DNA of 64,000 nt from Thiohalophilus sp. (GTDB lineage Bacteria; Pseudomonadota; Gammaproteobacteria; UBA6429; Thiohalophilaceae). The stretch is from assembly GCF_034521165.1 (NCBI RefSeq), contig NZ_JAXHMV010000002.1, positions 353,227 to 417,226 on the forward strand, in the 5' to 3' direction. The translations under genes were made by a program, and so were the position numbers. The notes below the pieces were generated by a model. The model was given only the letters and a program-made list of their open reading frames with translations. It ran no database searches and was not told the DNA's origin. Below, piece by piece: positions 43,795 to 52,590 of this stretch; the stretch's first letter is position 1, and every line of letters starts with the position of its first letter.

Positions 43795-44304
43795 ATGCTG
43801 ACGCGAGATAAACAATCCGGCATTACATTAATCGAGGTCCTGGTCACTGTTTTAATCCTGGCCATTGGTTTCCTCGGCCTGGCTGGGTTACAGCTATCAG
43901 CGCTGCGTAACAATAACAGTGCTTATGAACGCTCACAGGCGTCAATACTGGCCTATGACATTATCGACCGGATGCGTGCCAATCGCGACAGTGCCCTCAA
44001 TGGTGATTACGATACCAATCTGACCGACGCCCCGACAGCAACAGACTGTCGGGGAAGCGGCTCCAATTGCAGTATAACGCAACTGGCACAATACGATGTC
44101 AACCAGTGGAAATGCAGTCTGGGCGACTGGAACAGCCATGCTTCCTGTCAGGCGCTGGGCATGACCGGCAAGCTACCCAAGGGCGATGGTTCCATTGAGC
44201 TTAATAGTACCGAGATTACCGTTACCATCCAGTGGGAGGATAATCGTTCCGAAGCGGCCGCAGCAGATAAGCTGACCTCCTTCTCTATTACGACAACGAT
44301 GTGA
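43795..44304 (+). CDS. pilV: Type IV minor pilin PilV
   Basis: A 169-residue protein starting LTRDKQSG|ITLIEVLVTVLILAIGFLG, the prepilin cleavage site with Glu5. The start of mature PilV is typical, then GLAGLQLSALRNNNSAYERS and the conserved AYDIIDRMRANR. Several Cys (DCRGSGSNC, WKCSLGDW, HASCQALGM) suggest disulphides. I start at ATG 43795; an upstream in-frame ATG at 43747 overlaps fimT and would give a long, atypical leader. It ends seven bases before pilW. Confidence 0.88.
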   Translation: MLTRDKQSGITLIEVLVTVLILAIGFLGLAGLQLSALRNNNSAYERSQASILAYDIIDRMRANRDSALNGDYDTNLTDAPTATDCRGSGSNCSITQLAQYDVNQWKCSLGDWNSHASCQALGMTGKLPKGDGSIELNSTEITVTIQWEDNRSEAAAADKLTSFSITTTM

Positions 44305-44311
44305 AATCAAT

Positions 44312-45349
44312 ATGAAGACAATTTCATACAAACAGCAACAGGGCTTCACTCTGATTGAGATTATGGTTGCCGCCGTTATCAGCCTGATCATACTCGGCGG
44401 AGTGGCGCAGGTCTTTCTTGGTAACCGGGACTCTTATCGTCTGTTGCAAGCCTCCTCTAATGTGCAGGAAACCGGACGTTTTGGCATGGAGTTTCTGGTC
44501 AAGGACATTCGAATGGCCGGATATATGGGCTGTGCCAGTGCTAACAATGTTAATTTGACCAACAATGTGGATGTCACGAAAACAAGTGACGACGTCGACA
44601 ATTCAGTCGCCAATTTTGATGGCACCAATTCAATCATAGGCTATACCTACGACACCACCTTTCCAACCGATCTTGGCAATTTCGATCTCACATCCAGTGA
44701 CGTCGTACAGGGCACAGATGTTGTTTTTATTCAACGGGCCAGTAGTTGCCCCGGCGGCGACATCCTCGATCATAACCAGACCAGCGCTCAGTATAAAATT
44801 GCGGATAACTCGCAATGTCAGATACAGCAGAACGATGTCGTGCTACTTTCGGACTGCGCCAATGCGGATATACATGGCGTGACCAACAGCCCCGGCAGCA
44901 CCGGAACGGTAAATATTGCACACGCTGCCAATCTCAATAAAACGCCAAAACTGAACAATACTTATGGGCCCGGCTCCAGCATGTACAAGATGACAGCCAT
45001 GGTCTATTACATCGGCTTCAATCCCGACAATGAGCCGGCGCTGTTCCGTCGTCGCCTCGTGGGGGACAGCTTTGTCACCGAGGAACTGGTCGAAGGGGTT
45101 TATGATATGGATATTCTCTACGGGGTGGATACCAACGGAGATGGTGTATCAAATCGCTATGTTTCAGAAACTGACGTCGGCAACTGGGAAGGGGTGGTAA
45201 CTGTGAACACCACGCTATTCACGCGGTCAATGCAAGATGGTGTCACCGAACAGCCGATTACTTATAACTATAACGGGGCAAGCCTGACTGACAATCGCCT
45301 TCAGCGTGATTTTCGCTTCACCACCACCATCAGAAATCGGGTCCAATAA
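44312..45349 (+). CDS. pilW: Type IV minor pilin PilW
   Basis: A 345-residue minor pilin with leader KTISYKQQQG|FTLIEIMVAAVISLIILG, Glu5 present. PilW hallmarks follow: QASSNVQETGRFGMEFLVKD and IRMAGYMGCAS near residue 70, and the late segment YDMDILYGVDTNGDGVSNRY with a Ca-type DxNxDG loop. PilW, PilV and PilX form the tip subcomplex with PilY1. The next gene starts two bases after the stop. Confidence 0.9.
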   Translation: MKTISYKQQQGFTLIEIMVAAVISLIILGGVAQVFLGNRDSYRLLQASSNVQETGRFGMEFLVKDIRMAGYMGCASANNVNLTNNVDVTKTSDDVDNSVANFDGTNSIIGYTYDTTFPTDLGNFDLTSSDVVQGTDVVFIQRASSCPGGDILDHNQTSAQYKIADNSQCQIQQNDVVLLSDCANADIHGVTNSPGSTGTVNIAHAANLNKTPKLNNTYGPGSSMYKMTAMVYYIGFNPDNEPALFRRRLVGDSFVTEELVEGVYDMDILYGVDTNGDGVSNRYVSETDVGNWEGVVTVNTTLFTRSMQDGVTEQPITYNYNGASLTDNRLQRDFRFTTTIRNRVQ

Positions 45350-45351
45350 CG

Positions 45352-45873
45352 ATGACAGTCAATGCACAAAATCAAGACGCCATACAGCCTAATCCACCTT
45401 GCAGGCAGCAGGGCGTGGTGCTCATTGTCAGCCTGATGTTACTGGTCGTCATTACCCTTCTGGGTGTCAGTGGTATGCGCAACACCACGCTGGATGAGCG
45501 AATGGCCGGGAATATGCGCGATTTGCAACTGGCTTTTTATGCAGCCGAATCCGCCCTGCGCGAGGCCGAGCAGCAAATCAAGGTAATATCCCTGCCGCCC
45601 TTTAATAATACCAATGGCTATTACGAAACGGACTCCACCCTCTGGCAAACAATCGACTGGAGCAGTAACACTGCTGTCATACAGGTCAGCAACACAATCC
45701 CGAAAGTCCATGAACAGCCGGCCTATTATGTGGAAGAAATGCCGGCCACCCCGGCAGACGGCAGCCTGGAAGCCGGAACGCCACAAAATGCTGAAAATTA
45801 CCGTGTCACGGCCCGCGGGATTGGTGGCAGTAGCACTGCCATCGTCATTTTACAGGCAACAGTCCGGAGATAA
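45352..45873 (+). CDS. pilX: Type IV pilus assembly protein PilX
   Basis: A 173-residue protein. A long leader (residues 1-20) precedes G|VVLIVSLMLLVVITLLGVSG; as in other PilX, Glu5 is absent. The conserved region MRNTTLDERMAGNMRDLQLA and FYAAESALREAEQQ follows at once. PilX links PilY1 to the pilus tip in Pseudomonas. It starts two bases after pilW and ends two bases before pilY1, so the operon is tight. Confidence 0.9.
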   Translation: MTVNAQNQDAIQPNPPCRQQGVVLIVSLMLLVVITLLGVSGMRNTTLDERMAGNMRDLQLAFYAAESALREAEQQIKVISLPPFNNTNGYYETDSTLWQTIDWSSNTAVIQVSNTIPKVHEQPAYYVEEMPATPADGSLEAGTPQNAENYRVTARGIGGSSTAIVILQATVRR

Positions 45874-45875
45874 TC

Positions 45876-48800
45876 ATGTTTACAGCTACGCACAAATACA
45901 TTCTATCCATCTGCAAGAACATGGCCGGCATTGCACGCAAAACCCTGCTAATGACGGCAACCACTTCAATGCTCATGCTGGCGATGCCGGCTCATTCGGC
46001 CACCGTCGATATCGCCGACATTCCCCTGACCCTGGGGGGACAGATCAAACCCAACATTACTTATCTGCTCGACGATTCGGGTTCCATGCATTTTGAAGTC
46101 ATGCCCGAAGAATATATCAAGCTCTCTGCCCGTTATATCTATCCACGTGCTTCCAGCGTATATGGTGGCTCAGACTATACTAACATCGTGCCAACAGTAG
46201 ACGATGATCCATATAATGCTCTGAGCCGCTCTTCGGATTTTAATGCCACCTATTACAACCCGGAATTTGTCTATGAACCGTGGACTAAAGCCGATGGTTC
46301 GCAATATGCCGACGCCGATCCGACCAATGCCTTCCACAACCCGGAAAACACTGGCGCTGGCAGCCGAGATTTGACCACGGATAACTCTCAAAGCGCCTGG
46401 TGGGTAGAATGTAGTGCTGCCAGCAGTTGTAATTATTCCGATTCTACCAACTATGTCAGTAAGACCTTTTATCCAGCCACCTATTTCGAATACAACGGCG
46501 GCGGAGAATGGGATTGGAATAATTACACCAAAGTCGAAATCAAGCCGGGCAATGCCCCGTTTTCACGCTCCGCCACGCGTGAAGACTGCGTCGATCACAA
46601 TGCCTGTACCTATGACGAGGAAATGCAGAACTTCGCCAACTGGTATCAATTTTATCGCTCACGGATTCTGACCGCCCGCGCCGGCAGCGGTGCGGCATTT
46701 GCCCAACTGGCCGATCCGACCGATCCGGCCGCCGCTGTACGGGTCAACTTTGCCACGTTGAACAAAGGCAGTGACTCCATTGATGGTGAGACCACGGACA
46801 CCCTCGTCAATGGGGTTCGACCCTTCATTGGCACCGACCGGGAAGCTTTCTTCGATGAGCTCTATACCCGCACCATTCCTTCATCCGGGACACCGACCCG
46901 CAAGGCGCTTGACGACGTGGGTCAATACTATTCCCGCGGCGACAGTCTTGGCCCCTGGAGTGAAACGCCGGGGACCAGTGGCGGTGACGATATATCCTGC
47001 CGGCACAGTTATACCATCGTGATGACGGATGGTTACTGGTCAACTGGTGGTTCCAATGATGCTGACACCAATGATGCGCGCGATAACAACGACGGACAGG
47101 ACGGCAGTACTATTACCGGCCCCGATGGTGCCAGCTATCAATATACCGCCGAATCCCCTTTTGAAGACAATGTCAGCAGCACCCTGGCAGACGTTGCTAT
47201 GTATTACTGGAAACGGGATCTGCGCACGGATCTGACCAACGATGTGCCAACCAATTACACTGATCCAGCTTTCTGGCAACACATGGTTACCTTTGGAGCC
47301 AGTTTCGGCGTTACAGGCACCATTAATGAGCAGGACGCCTTTGATGCCATTGGTGATAATACTGTCACGATTTCCTGGCCCGATCCCTTTGCAACGGAAG
47401 AGGCAAAAATCGATGATCTGCTGCACGCCTCGGTCAATGGCCGCGGAGGCTTCTTCAGCGCGCAGAATCCGAAAGAGTTTGCCGACGGTTTGGCGGCCAC
47501 CATTAACAACGTTTCAGGCCGCACCAGCTCCTCAGCGGCGATTGCGGCCAACTCCACTCGACTTGACTCCGGCACCTTCATTTACCAGGCCAAGTTCGAC
47601 AGCTCGGAATGGTCCGGCACCGTCGAGGCGTTGAAGGTCAATCTGGATGGCAGTATTGCCCAAACACCGGACTGGAGTGCAGCCGATGAACTCCCTGCAC
47701 ATACCAATAGAAATATTATTACCTATGACGGTACCGCCGGCGTTAAATTTGACTGGAATGACATCAGCACCACTCAACAAACTGCACTGGGTTCTCAGGG
47801 CGTACTGGAATATCTGCGTGGCGATCAGAGCAACGAAGTCAAAAATGGCGGCAGCTTCCGTAACCGCGACAGTCTGCTCGGCGATATTGTCAACTCAGAC
47901 CCCTGGTTCGTGGGTGAAGCGAACTTTGGTTACGGCCTGCTGGTCGGCGATGAAGGCGACGATTATGTCGACTTTATCCGCAACTCGAGCTATACGAACC
48001 GACCCAACGTCGTCTATATTGGCGCCAATGACGGCATGCTGCATGGTTTCGATGCCGAGACCGGTGAGGAGCTACTCGCCTATGTCCCCAATGCCGTCTA
48101 TGACAACCTGCCGGATCTGAGCAGCACAAGCTATAACCACAAGTTTTACGTCGACGGCAGTCCCCGTGCCGGCGCGGCCTATATCGATCTGGGTAGCGGC
48201 AAGGAATGGCGCACTGTCCTGCTGGGCAGTACCGGCGCGGGGGGTCGCAGTGTCTTTGCCCTGGATGTCACCAGCCCCTCTACATTTAGCGAGTCCGATG
48301 TTCTTTGGGAGTTTACCCATTCCGAACTGGGCTACAGTATCGGCCAGCCGACCATTGTTCGCCTGAATACCGGGCAATGGGCGGCCATCTTTGGCAATGG
48401 CTATAACAGCGACAGCCAAAAGGCCGGGATTTTCATGGTCGATATCGAAACCGGTAATCTAATCAAATATTTTGACACCGATGCCGGGGATACCAACAAT
48501 CCGAACGGCATGGCCACACCGCTGGTTATCGACCTCGACAATGACCGGATCGCAGACCGGATTTACGCAGGCGATCTGCTCGGCAACATGTGGCGCTTTG
48601 ACATCGACAACAGCAACACGAATCAATGGGGAAGTGCATTCAAACAAGGCAATACGCCCAAGCCGCTGTTTACTGCCGAGGGACCGAGTTCAGAAGTACA
48701 GCCAATCACCTCCAAACCGCAAGCCAAGAACCACGACGGGGGCGGAATTATGGTCTATTTCGGGACCGGAAAATACTTCGAGGTGGGAGACAATGTCGTG

Positions 48801-49454
48801 CCTTCAAGCAATGTTCCAGTCAATAGTTTCTATGGGGTTCTGGACGAGGATGCTGAAGTTGCGCGAGCGAATCTGCTCGAGCAGGAAATCTTCTACGAAG
48901 ATTCCAATGAGTCGTTTAATAATCCGCAAACCAATACCAATCACGAGTGGGGAGTAAGAATGATTACCGGCCGGGAAATGACCACCCAATCTGGCTGGTA
49001 TATGGATCTGGTATCTCCTCCCCCGAACAGCTTTGGTGCGCAGGGCGAACGGATTGTGGCCTCGCCGCTGCTCTGGGCAGGACGAATCATTATCACTTCC
49101 ATTATCCCCAATGATGATCCCTGTGGCTGGGGCGGTTCTACCTGGTTGATGGAACTGGATCCCAACAGTGGCAGCAGACTGGATTATTCAGTATTTGATC
49201 TTAACGAGGACGGTAACTTCGATAACAAGGAGTTCATGACCGTCAAGGATCCTGACTCCGGTAAAAATGTGTCTATTCCGGTTTCCGGTATGCAGCCCAA
49301 AGAGGGTCTGGCCGGAGGCGCACCGCCGCCGCCGATCTGCTCAAGCGATTTTTGTATCAAACTGATGAGCGGCTCAACCAGCAAGGCCGAGTCCATCAAG
49401 AACAATCCCAAGAATGCGGGTGGCTCACGCCTGTCCTGGGAACAATTGAAATAA
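45876..49454 (+). CDS. pilY1: Type IV pilus tip adhesin PilY1
   Basis: An exported 1192-residue protein (signal near residues 22-45, LLMTATTSMLMLAMPAHSA). The N-terminal part includes a von Willebrand A-like domain with the MIDAS-type NITYLLDDSGSMHF near residue 65 and CRHSYTIVMTDGYW near 375. The C-terminal beta-propeller (about 650-1140) has VVYIGANDGMLHGFDAETGE, WRTVLLGSTGAGGRSVFALD, VIDLDNDRIADRIYAGDLLG (calcium loop DxDxDxxxD) and WLMELDPNSGSRLDY. PilY1 controls pilus retraction, adhesion and surface sensing. Gly/Asp/Asn-rich stretches lie between. It is transcribed with the minor pilins. Confidence 0.95.
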   Translation: MFTATHKYILSICKNMAGIARKTLLMTATTSMLMLAMPAHSATVDIADIPLTLGGQIKPNITYLLDDSGSMHFEVMPEEYIKLSARYIYPRASSVYGGSDYTNIVPTVDDDPYNALSRSSDFNATYYNPEFVYEPWTKADGSQYADADPTNAFHNPENTGAGSRDLTTDNSQSAWWVECSAASSCNYSDSTNYVSKTFYPATYFEYNGGGEWDWNNYTKVEIKPGNAPFSRSATREDCVDHNACTYDEEMQNFANWYQFYRSRILTARAGSGAAFAQLADPTDPAAAVRVNFATLNKGSDSIDGETTDTLVNGVRPFIGTDREAFFDELYTRTIPSSGTPTRKALDDVGQYYSRGDSLGPWSETPGTSGGDDISCRHSYTIVMTDGYWSTGGSNDADTNDARDNNDGQDGSTITGPDGASYQYTAESPFEDNVSSTLADVAMYYWKRDLRTDLTNDVPTNYTDPAFWQHMVTFGASFGVTGTINEQDAFDAIGDNTVTISWPDPFATEEAKIDDLLHASVNGRGGFFSAQNPKEFADGLAATINNVSGRTSSSAAIAANSTRLDSGTFIYQAKFDSSEWSGTVEALKVNLDGSIAQTPDWSAADELPAHTNRNIITYDGTAGVKFDWNDISTTQQTALGSQGVLEYLRGDQSNEVKNGGSFRNRDSLLGDIVNSDPWFVGEANFGYGLLVGDEGDDYVDFIRNSSYTNRPNVVYIGANDGMLHGFDAETGEELLAYVPNAVYDNLPDLSSTSYNHKFYVDGSPRAGAAYIDLGSGKEWRTVLLGSTGAGGRSVFALDVTSPSTFSESDVLWEFTHSELGYSIGQPTIVRLNTGQWAAIFGNGYNSDSQKAGIFMVDIETGNLIKYFDTDAGDTNNPNGMATPLVIDLDNDRIADRIYAGDLLGNMWRFDIDNSNTNQWGSAFKQGNTPKPLFTAEGPSSEVQPITSKPQAKNHDGGGIMVYFGTGKYFEVGDNVVPSSNVPVNSFYGVLDEDAEVARANLLEQEIFYEDSNESFNNPQTNTNHEWGVRMITGREMTTQSGWYMDLVSPPPNSFGAQGERIVASPLLWAGRIIITSIIPNDDPCGWGGSTWLMELDPNSGSRLDYSVFDLNEDGNFDNKEFMTVKDPDSGKNVSIPVSGMQPKEGLAGGAPPPPICSSDFCIKLMSGSTSKAESIKNNPKNAGGSRLSWEQLK

Positions 49455-49506
49455 CATTTATCGGGGTGGTCAATCATGACTGCCCCGATATCAACGAGGT
49501 ATAACC

Positions 49507-49827
49507 ATGAAACAGGTTCTTGTAACAGCTATTTGCGCACTTGCCATTATGACGGCACCTGGACACATTCTGGCCCAATCCAACACGCATAATGTGGTCG
49601 GCGTGGTAACCGGCCTGAACAGCGATAAACGCCTGATTTATATTGATGATATGCCGTACCGGGTTGCCAGGGATGCCAGAGCCACCTCCTCATCCCTCAA
49701 TACCTACCGTGACCCACTTCTAATCAGTCCCGGAACAGTGGTTCGGTTCAAATGGAAAGAGGAAAACAACCAGGCGGTGACTACCGAGCTGCATGTGCTC
49801 GAGGGTTTGAAGGATGTTCCCCAATAA
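49507..49827 (+). CDS. PilY2-like small exported protein
   Basis: A 106-residue protein with a Sec signal (QVLVTAICALAIMTAPGHIL, cut near AQS). The mature 80 residues are beta-rich: NVVGVVTGLNSDKRLIYIDD, MPYRVARDARATSSSLNTYR and LLISPGTVVRFKWKEENNQA. It has no recognisable catalytic motif. Position between pilY1 and pilE, size and secretion match PilY2 of Pseudomonas, which assists fimbrial biogenesis in an unknown way. The name rests mainly on context. Confidence 0.65.
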   Translation: MKQVLVTAICALAIMTAPGHILAQSNTHNVVGVVTGLNSDKRLIYIDDMPYRVARDARATSSSLNTYRDPLLISPGTVVRFKWKEENNQAVTTELHVLEGLKDVPQ

Positions 49828-49846
49828 TTAACCAGAGTAACTGTCT

Positions 49847-50296
49847 ATGATGATAAAAAAAGAATCCGGCTTTACCCTGATCGAGCTGATGATCGTCACC
49901 GCCATCCTCGGGATCCTGGCGGGAATTGCCTACCCGTCCTACCAGGGGTACCTGGAAAAGACCCGCCGGGCCGATGCCAAGGGCGCGCTTGTTTCCTTCG
50001 CCAATGCCATGGAACGCCACTATACGGAAAATTATACCTATGAAGGCGCGGCCACCGGTGGTAACGATACAGGCACACCGGCTATTTTTCCTACTGAAGC
50101 ACCACTGGATGGCGATTCAAAGTCTTATGACCTGACGATTCAAAGTGCCGATGCAACAACGTTTGTCTTGCGTGCCGACCCCAAAAACTCACAGTCCAGC
50201 GACGGCTTTCTGGAAATCACTTCAACCGGCCAACGTCGCTGGGACAAGAACAATGACGGGGCGATTGGTGCCAATGAGGATACGTGGGATCATTAG
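49847..50296 (+). CDS. pilE: Type IV minor pilin PilE
   Basis: A 149-residue pilin with leader IKKESG|FTLIELMIVTAILGILAG, Glu5 present, then AYPSYQGYLEKTRRADAKGA and a small C-terminal domain ending FLEITSTGQRRWDKNNDGAI. PilE is the minor pilin that couples the tip complex to the major pilin. The operon ends here: the TAG stop is followed two bases later by a heptamer array. Confidence 0.92.
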   Translation: MMIKKESGFTLIELMIVTAILGILAGIAYPSYQGYLEKTRRADAKGALVSFANAMERHYTENYTYEGAATGGNDTGTPAIFPTEAPLDGDSKSYDLTIQSADATTFVLRADPKNSQSSDGFLEITSTGQRRWDKNNDGAIGANEDTWDH

Positions 50297-50297
50297 A

Positions 50298-50367
50298 AGT
50301 TCGCAGTTGGCAGTTGGCAGTTGGCAGTTGGCAGTTGGCAGTTGGCAGTTGGCAGTTGGCAGTTGGC
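50298..50367. repeat. AGTTGGC heptamer array downstream of pilE
   Basis: AGTTCGC once, then AGTTGGC nine times without error (50305-50367). Array length near-identity suggests recent slippage. Confidence 0.95.
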
Positions 50368-50410
50368 AGAAATTCTAACCGAGGCCTGTCGCTGTCAACG
50401 ACTCCCTTAA

Positions 50411-50480
50411 CGACTTACGACTTACGACTTACGACTTACGACTTCTGATTCACGACTGTAAACTGCCATCTGATGACTGC
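50411..50480. repeat. CGACTTA heptamer array overlapping the end of ispH
   Basis: In register: CGACTTA four times, CGACTTC, TGATTCA, CGACTGT, AAACTGC, CATCTGA, TGACTGC. The ispH stop (50450-50452) and about nine codons before it are inside the degenerate right half. With 50298-50367 it forms an inverted pair of arrays, since AGT on the left becomes ACT on the right. Confidence 0.85.
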
Positions 50481-51421
50481 AATCTTTCTTCCTTGAGCTC
50501 GACGGGCAAGGAGAACACCACGTTCTCGGACTGCCCTTCACCGCGCTCGACTTCATCCACACCCCATTCACTCAGTTTGTCGATCACCTGTTCGACCAGG
50601 ATTTCCGGTGCCGAGGCGCCGGCGGTCAGGCCGATGCGGGCGATGCCCTCCAGCCAGGCTTTTTCTATCTGGTCGGCGTTGTCGATGAGATAGGCGCTGG
50701 TGCCGCGCCGTTCGGCCACTTCCTTGAGGCGGTTGGAGTTGGAACTGTTCGGGGAGCCGACGACCAGTAACAGATCCACCTGATCGGCCAGTTGCTTGAC
50801 CGCGTCCTGGCGGTTCTGGGTGGCGTAGCAGATGTCGTCCTTGCGCGGGCCCTGGATGGCGGGGAAGCGTTCGCGCAGGGCGTCGATAATCGCGGCGGTG
50901 TCGTCCATGGACAGGGTGGTCTGGGTGACGAAGGCCAGGTGTTCGGGATCATTGACCTGCAACGCGGCGACATCGCTCACGGTTTCGACCAGGTACATCC
51001 GGCCGCCGGCGCTGGTGTCGAACTGACCCATGGTCCCCTCGACTTCCGGATGGCCGGCATGGCCAATCAGGATACATTCCTGGCCGTTACGGCTGTAACG
51101 TTTGACCTCCAGATGCACCTTGGTCACCAGCGGACAGGTTGCATCGAACACGCTCAGGCCGCGACGTTCGGCTTCCTGGCGCACCGCCTGGGAGACGCCG
51201 TGAGCACTGAAGATCACCGTGGCACCGTCCGGTACCTCGTCCAGTTCCTCGACGAAAACCGCGCCCTTGTTGCGCAGATCATCGACCACGAAACGGTTGT
51301 GGACCACTTCATGGCGTACATAGATGGGCGCGCCGAACAGTTCCAGCGCCCGCTCGACAATGTCGATGGCGCGATCCACCCCGGCGCAAAAGCCGCGCGG
51401 GTTGGCGAGTATGACTTTCAT
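50450..51421 (-). CDS. ispH: 4-hydroxy-3-methylbut-2-enyl diphosphate reductase
   Basis: The last enzyme of the MEP isoprenoid pathway, a 4Fe-4S protein making IPP and DMAPP. The 323-residue protein has the three cluster Cys in NPRGFCAGVDRAI (Cys12), VFDATCPLVTKVHLEVKR and DDICYATQNRQDAVKQLADQ; YVRHEVVHNRFVVDDLR and VGSPNSSNSNRLKEVAERRG are also typical. Its start overlaps the fkpB stop by 4 bases. The last ten residues (LQSSDGSLQS) are read from degenerate heptamers and are probably not native. Confidence 0.96.
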   Translation of the reverse strand: MKVILANPRGFCAGVDRAIDIVERALELFGAPIYVRHEVVHNRFVVDDLRNKGAVFVEELDEVPDGATVIFSAHGVSQAVRQEAERRGLSVFDATCPLVTKVHLEVKRYSRNGQECILIGHAGHPEVEGTMGQFDTSAGGRMYLVETVSDVAALQVNDPEHLAFVTQTTLSMDDTAAIIDALRERFPAIQGPRKDDICYATQNRQDAVKQLADQVDLLLVVGSPNSSNSNRLKEVAERRGTSAYLIDNADQIEKAWLEGIARIGLTAGASAPEILVEQVIDKLSEWGVDEVERGEGQSENVVFSLPVELKEERLQSSDGSLQS

Positions 51422-51891
51422 GCGTCACTGTCCTGGGTGAATTCACCCGGTTCAATAGCCAGAATTTCCACGTCGAACACCACCGGTCGACCCGCCAGCG
51501 GGTGATTGAAATCGACCACCACCTCTTCTTCGCGGACTTCATGAATAGTGCCCGGCACCTCTTCCCCGGAAGGGGTACTGAAGCCAAGAATAATCCCTTC
51601 TTCCAGCGGCAGTTCGGCGGCGAATTCGCTGCGTGGCAGGGTATGGATATTCTCCTCATCGGGAAAGCCGAAGGTATCGCGCGGCCCGATCTCCAGGCAC
51701 TGCTTGTCACCCACCTTCAGGCCGTATAACACCATCTCCAGCCCCTCGATGAGGGTGCCGTCGCCCATGTTAAAAGTCATCGGCTCGCCCTCCTCGGTAC
51801 TGTCCGCCACCGTGCCATCGGTGAGACTCAGAGTAAAGTGCATGGTCACCTGTGAGCCAGGGCCGATGGTCAACGCTTCGATGTCCGCCAT
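51418..51891 (-). CDS. fkpB: FKBP-type peptidyl-prolyl cis-trans isomerase (SlpA type)
   Basis: A 157-residue cytoplasmic FKBP with inserted-in-flap domain, a proline isomerase and chaperone. Family marks: QVTMHFTLSLTDGTVADST, GDGTLIEGLEMVLYGLKVGD, then the IF domain at about 70-125 with PRDTFGFPDEENIHTLPRSE, and FNHPLAGRPVVFDVEILAIE at the end. It sits between lspA and ispH as in E. coli, 15 bases after lspA, overlapping ispH by 4. Confidence 0.94.
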   Translation of the reverse strand: MADIEALTIGPGSQVTMHFTLSLTDGTVADSTEEGEPMTFNMGDGTLIEGLEMVLYGLKVGDKQCLEIGPRDTFGFPDEENIHTLPRSEFAAELPLEEGIILGFSTPSGEEVPGTIHEVREEEVVVDFNHPLAGRPVVFDVEILAIEPGEFTQDSDA

Positions 51892-51906
51892 AATAAACCG
51901 CTCGTT

Positions 51907-52449
51907 TTATCCGTCTTTGTATTTGGCTGCCAGCTTCCGATCAGCCCGGTACTGACGCAGCGTATCGACCAGAATCAGCACTACCCCGAGGGTAATCGCC
52001 GCATCGGCCAGATTAAAGGCCGGCCAGTGACACTCGGCCTGACCGCCGCGACGCCAGCTGAAAAACATGGGCAGACAGCTGGCGCCGCGATAATAGACAT
52101 CAAGAAAATCGACCACATAGCCGTGCAGCAGCCGGTCGATCAAATTACCCACGGCCCCGCCCAGAATCAACGCCAGGGAAGCGGCCTGCAGATGCTCGTG
52201 CCGCAGCCGTTTAATCCAGAGGAAAATCACGATACTGATGACGATTGCCACCCCGGTAAAGAACCAGCGCTGCCAGCCTCCGGCATCGCTCAGAAAACTG
52301 AACGCCGCACCGCTGTTGTGCATCAGGGTCAGATTAAACACTGGCAGCAACTCGACCGGCTGATGCAGCGACAGAGAGGCACTGGCGACCAGCTTGCTGA
52401 CCTGATCGAGCACCACCACGGCTGCCGTCAGCCATAACCATCTCAGCAT
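51907..52449 (-). CDS. lspA: Lipoprotein signal peptidase
   Basis: Signal peptidase II, an inner-membrane aspartyl protease that cuts lipoprotein signals; the lipoproteins at 26853-30414 are among its likely substrates. The 180-residue protein has four membrane helices, the motif LMHNSGAAFSFLSD, GGAVGNLIDRLLHGYVVDFL with the first catalytic Asp and FNLADAAITLGVVLILVDT with the second. Between them, where most members have a very short loop, it carries an extra stretch of about 16 residues (GASCLPMFFSWRRGGQAE), which accounts for its length over the usual 160-170. Confidence 0.95.
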   Translation of the reverse strand: MLRWLWLTAAVVVLDQVSKLVASASLSLHQPVELLPVFNLTLMHNSGAAFSFLSDAGGWQRWFFTGVAIVISIVIFLWIKRLRHEHLQAASLALILGGAVGNLIDRLLHGYVVDFLDVYYRGASCLPMFFSWRRGGQAECHWPAFNLADAAITLGVVLILVDTLRQYRADRKLAAKYKDG

Positions 52450-52470
52450 GCAAAATCCTCTTTACAGTTT

Positions 52471-52585
52471 CTAGTTACTAGCGGCTAGTAACTAGCAAGA
52501 ATGTCAGGTAGCGCGATGCGCAACCTGACCTACGCTTCGATATATCGTTTTTTGACCTCGTCATTCGTACCTCGTAACTCGTCCC
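52471..52585. repeat. Composite repeat between ileS and lspA
   Basis: Left heptamers CTAGTTA, CTAGCGG, CTAGTAA, CTAGCAA (52471-52498); central hairpin GTCAGGTAGCGC...GCGCAACCTGAC (52503-52529, family of 22057-22088); right heptamers TCGTCAT, TCGTACC, TCGTAAC, TCGTCCC (52558-52585). The ileS stop is six bases away. Confidence 0.8.
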
Positions 52586-52590
52586 TGTTC

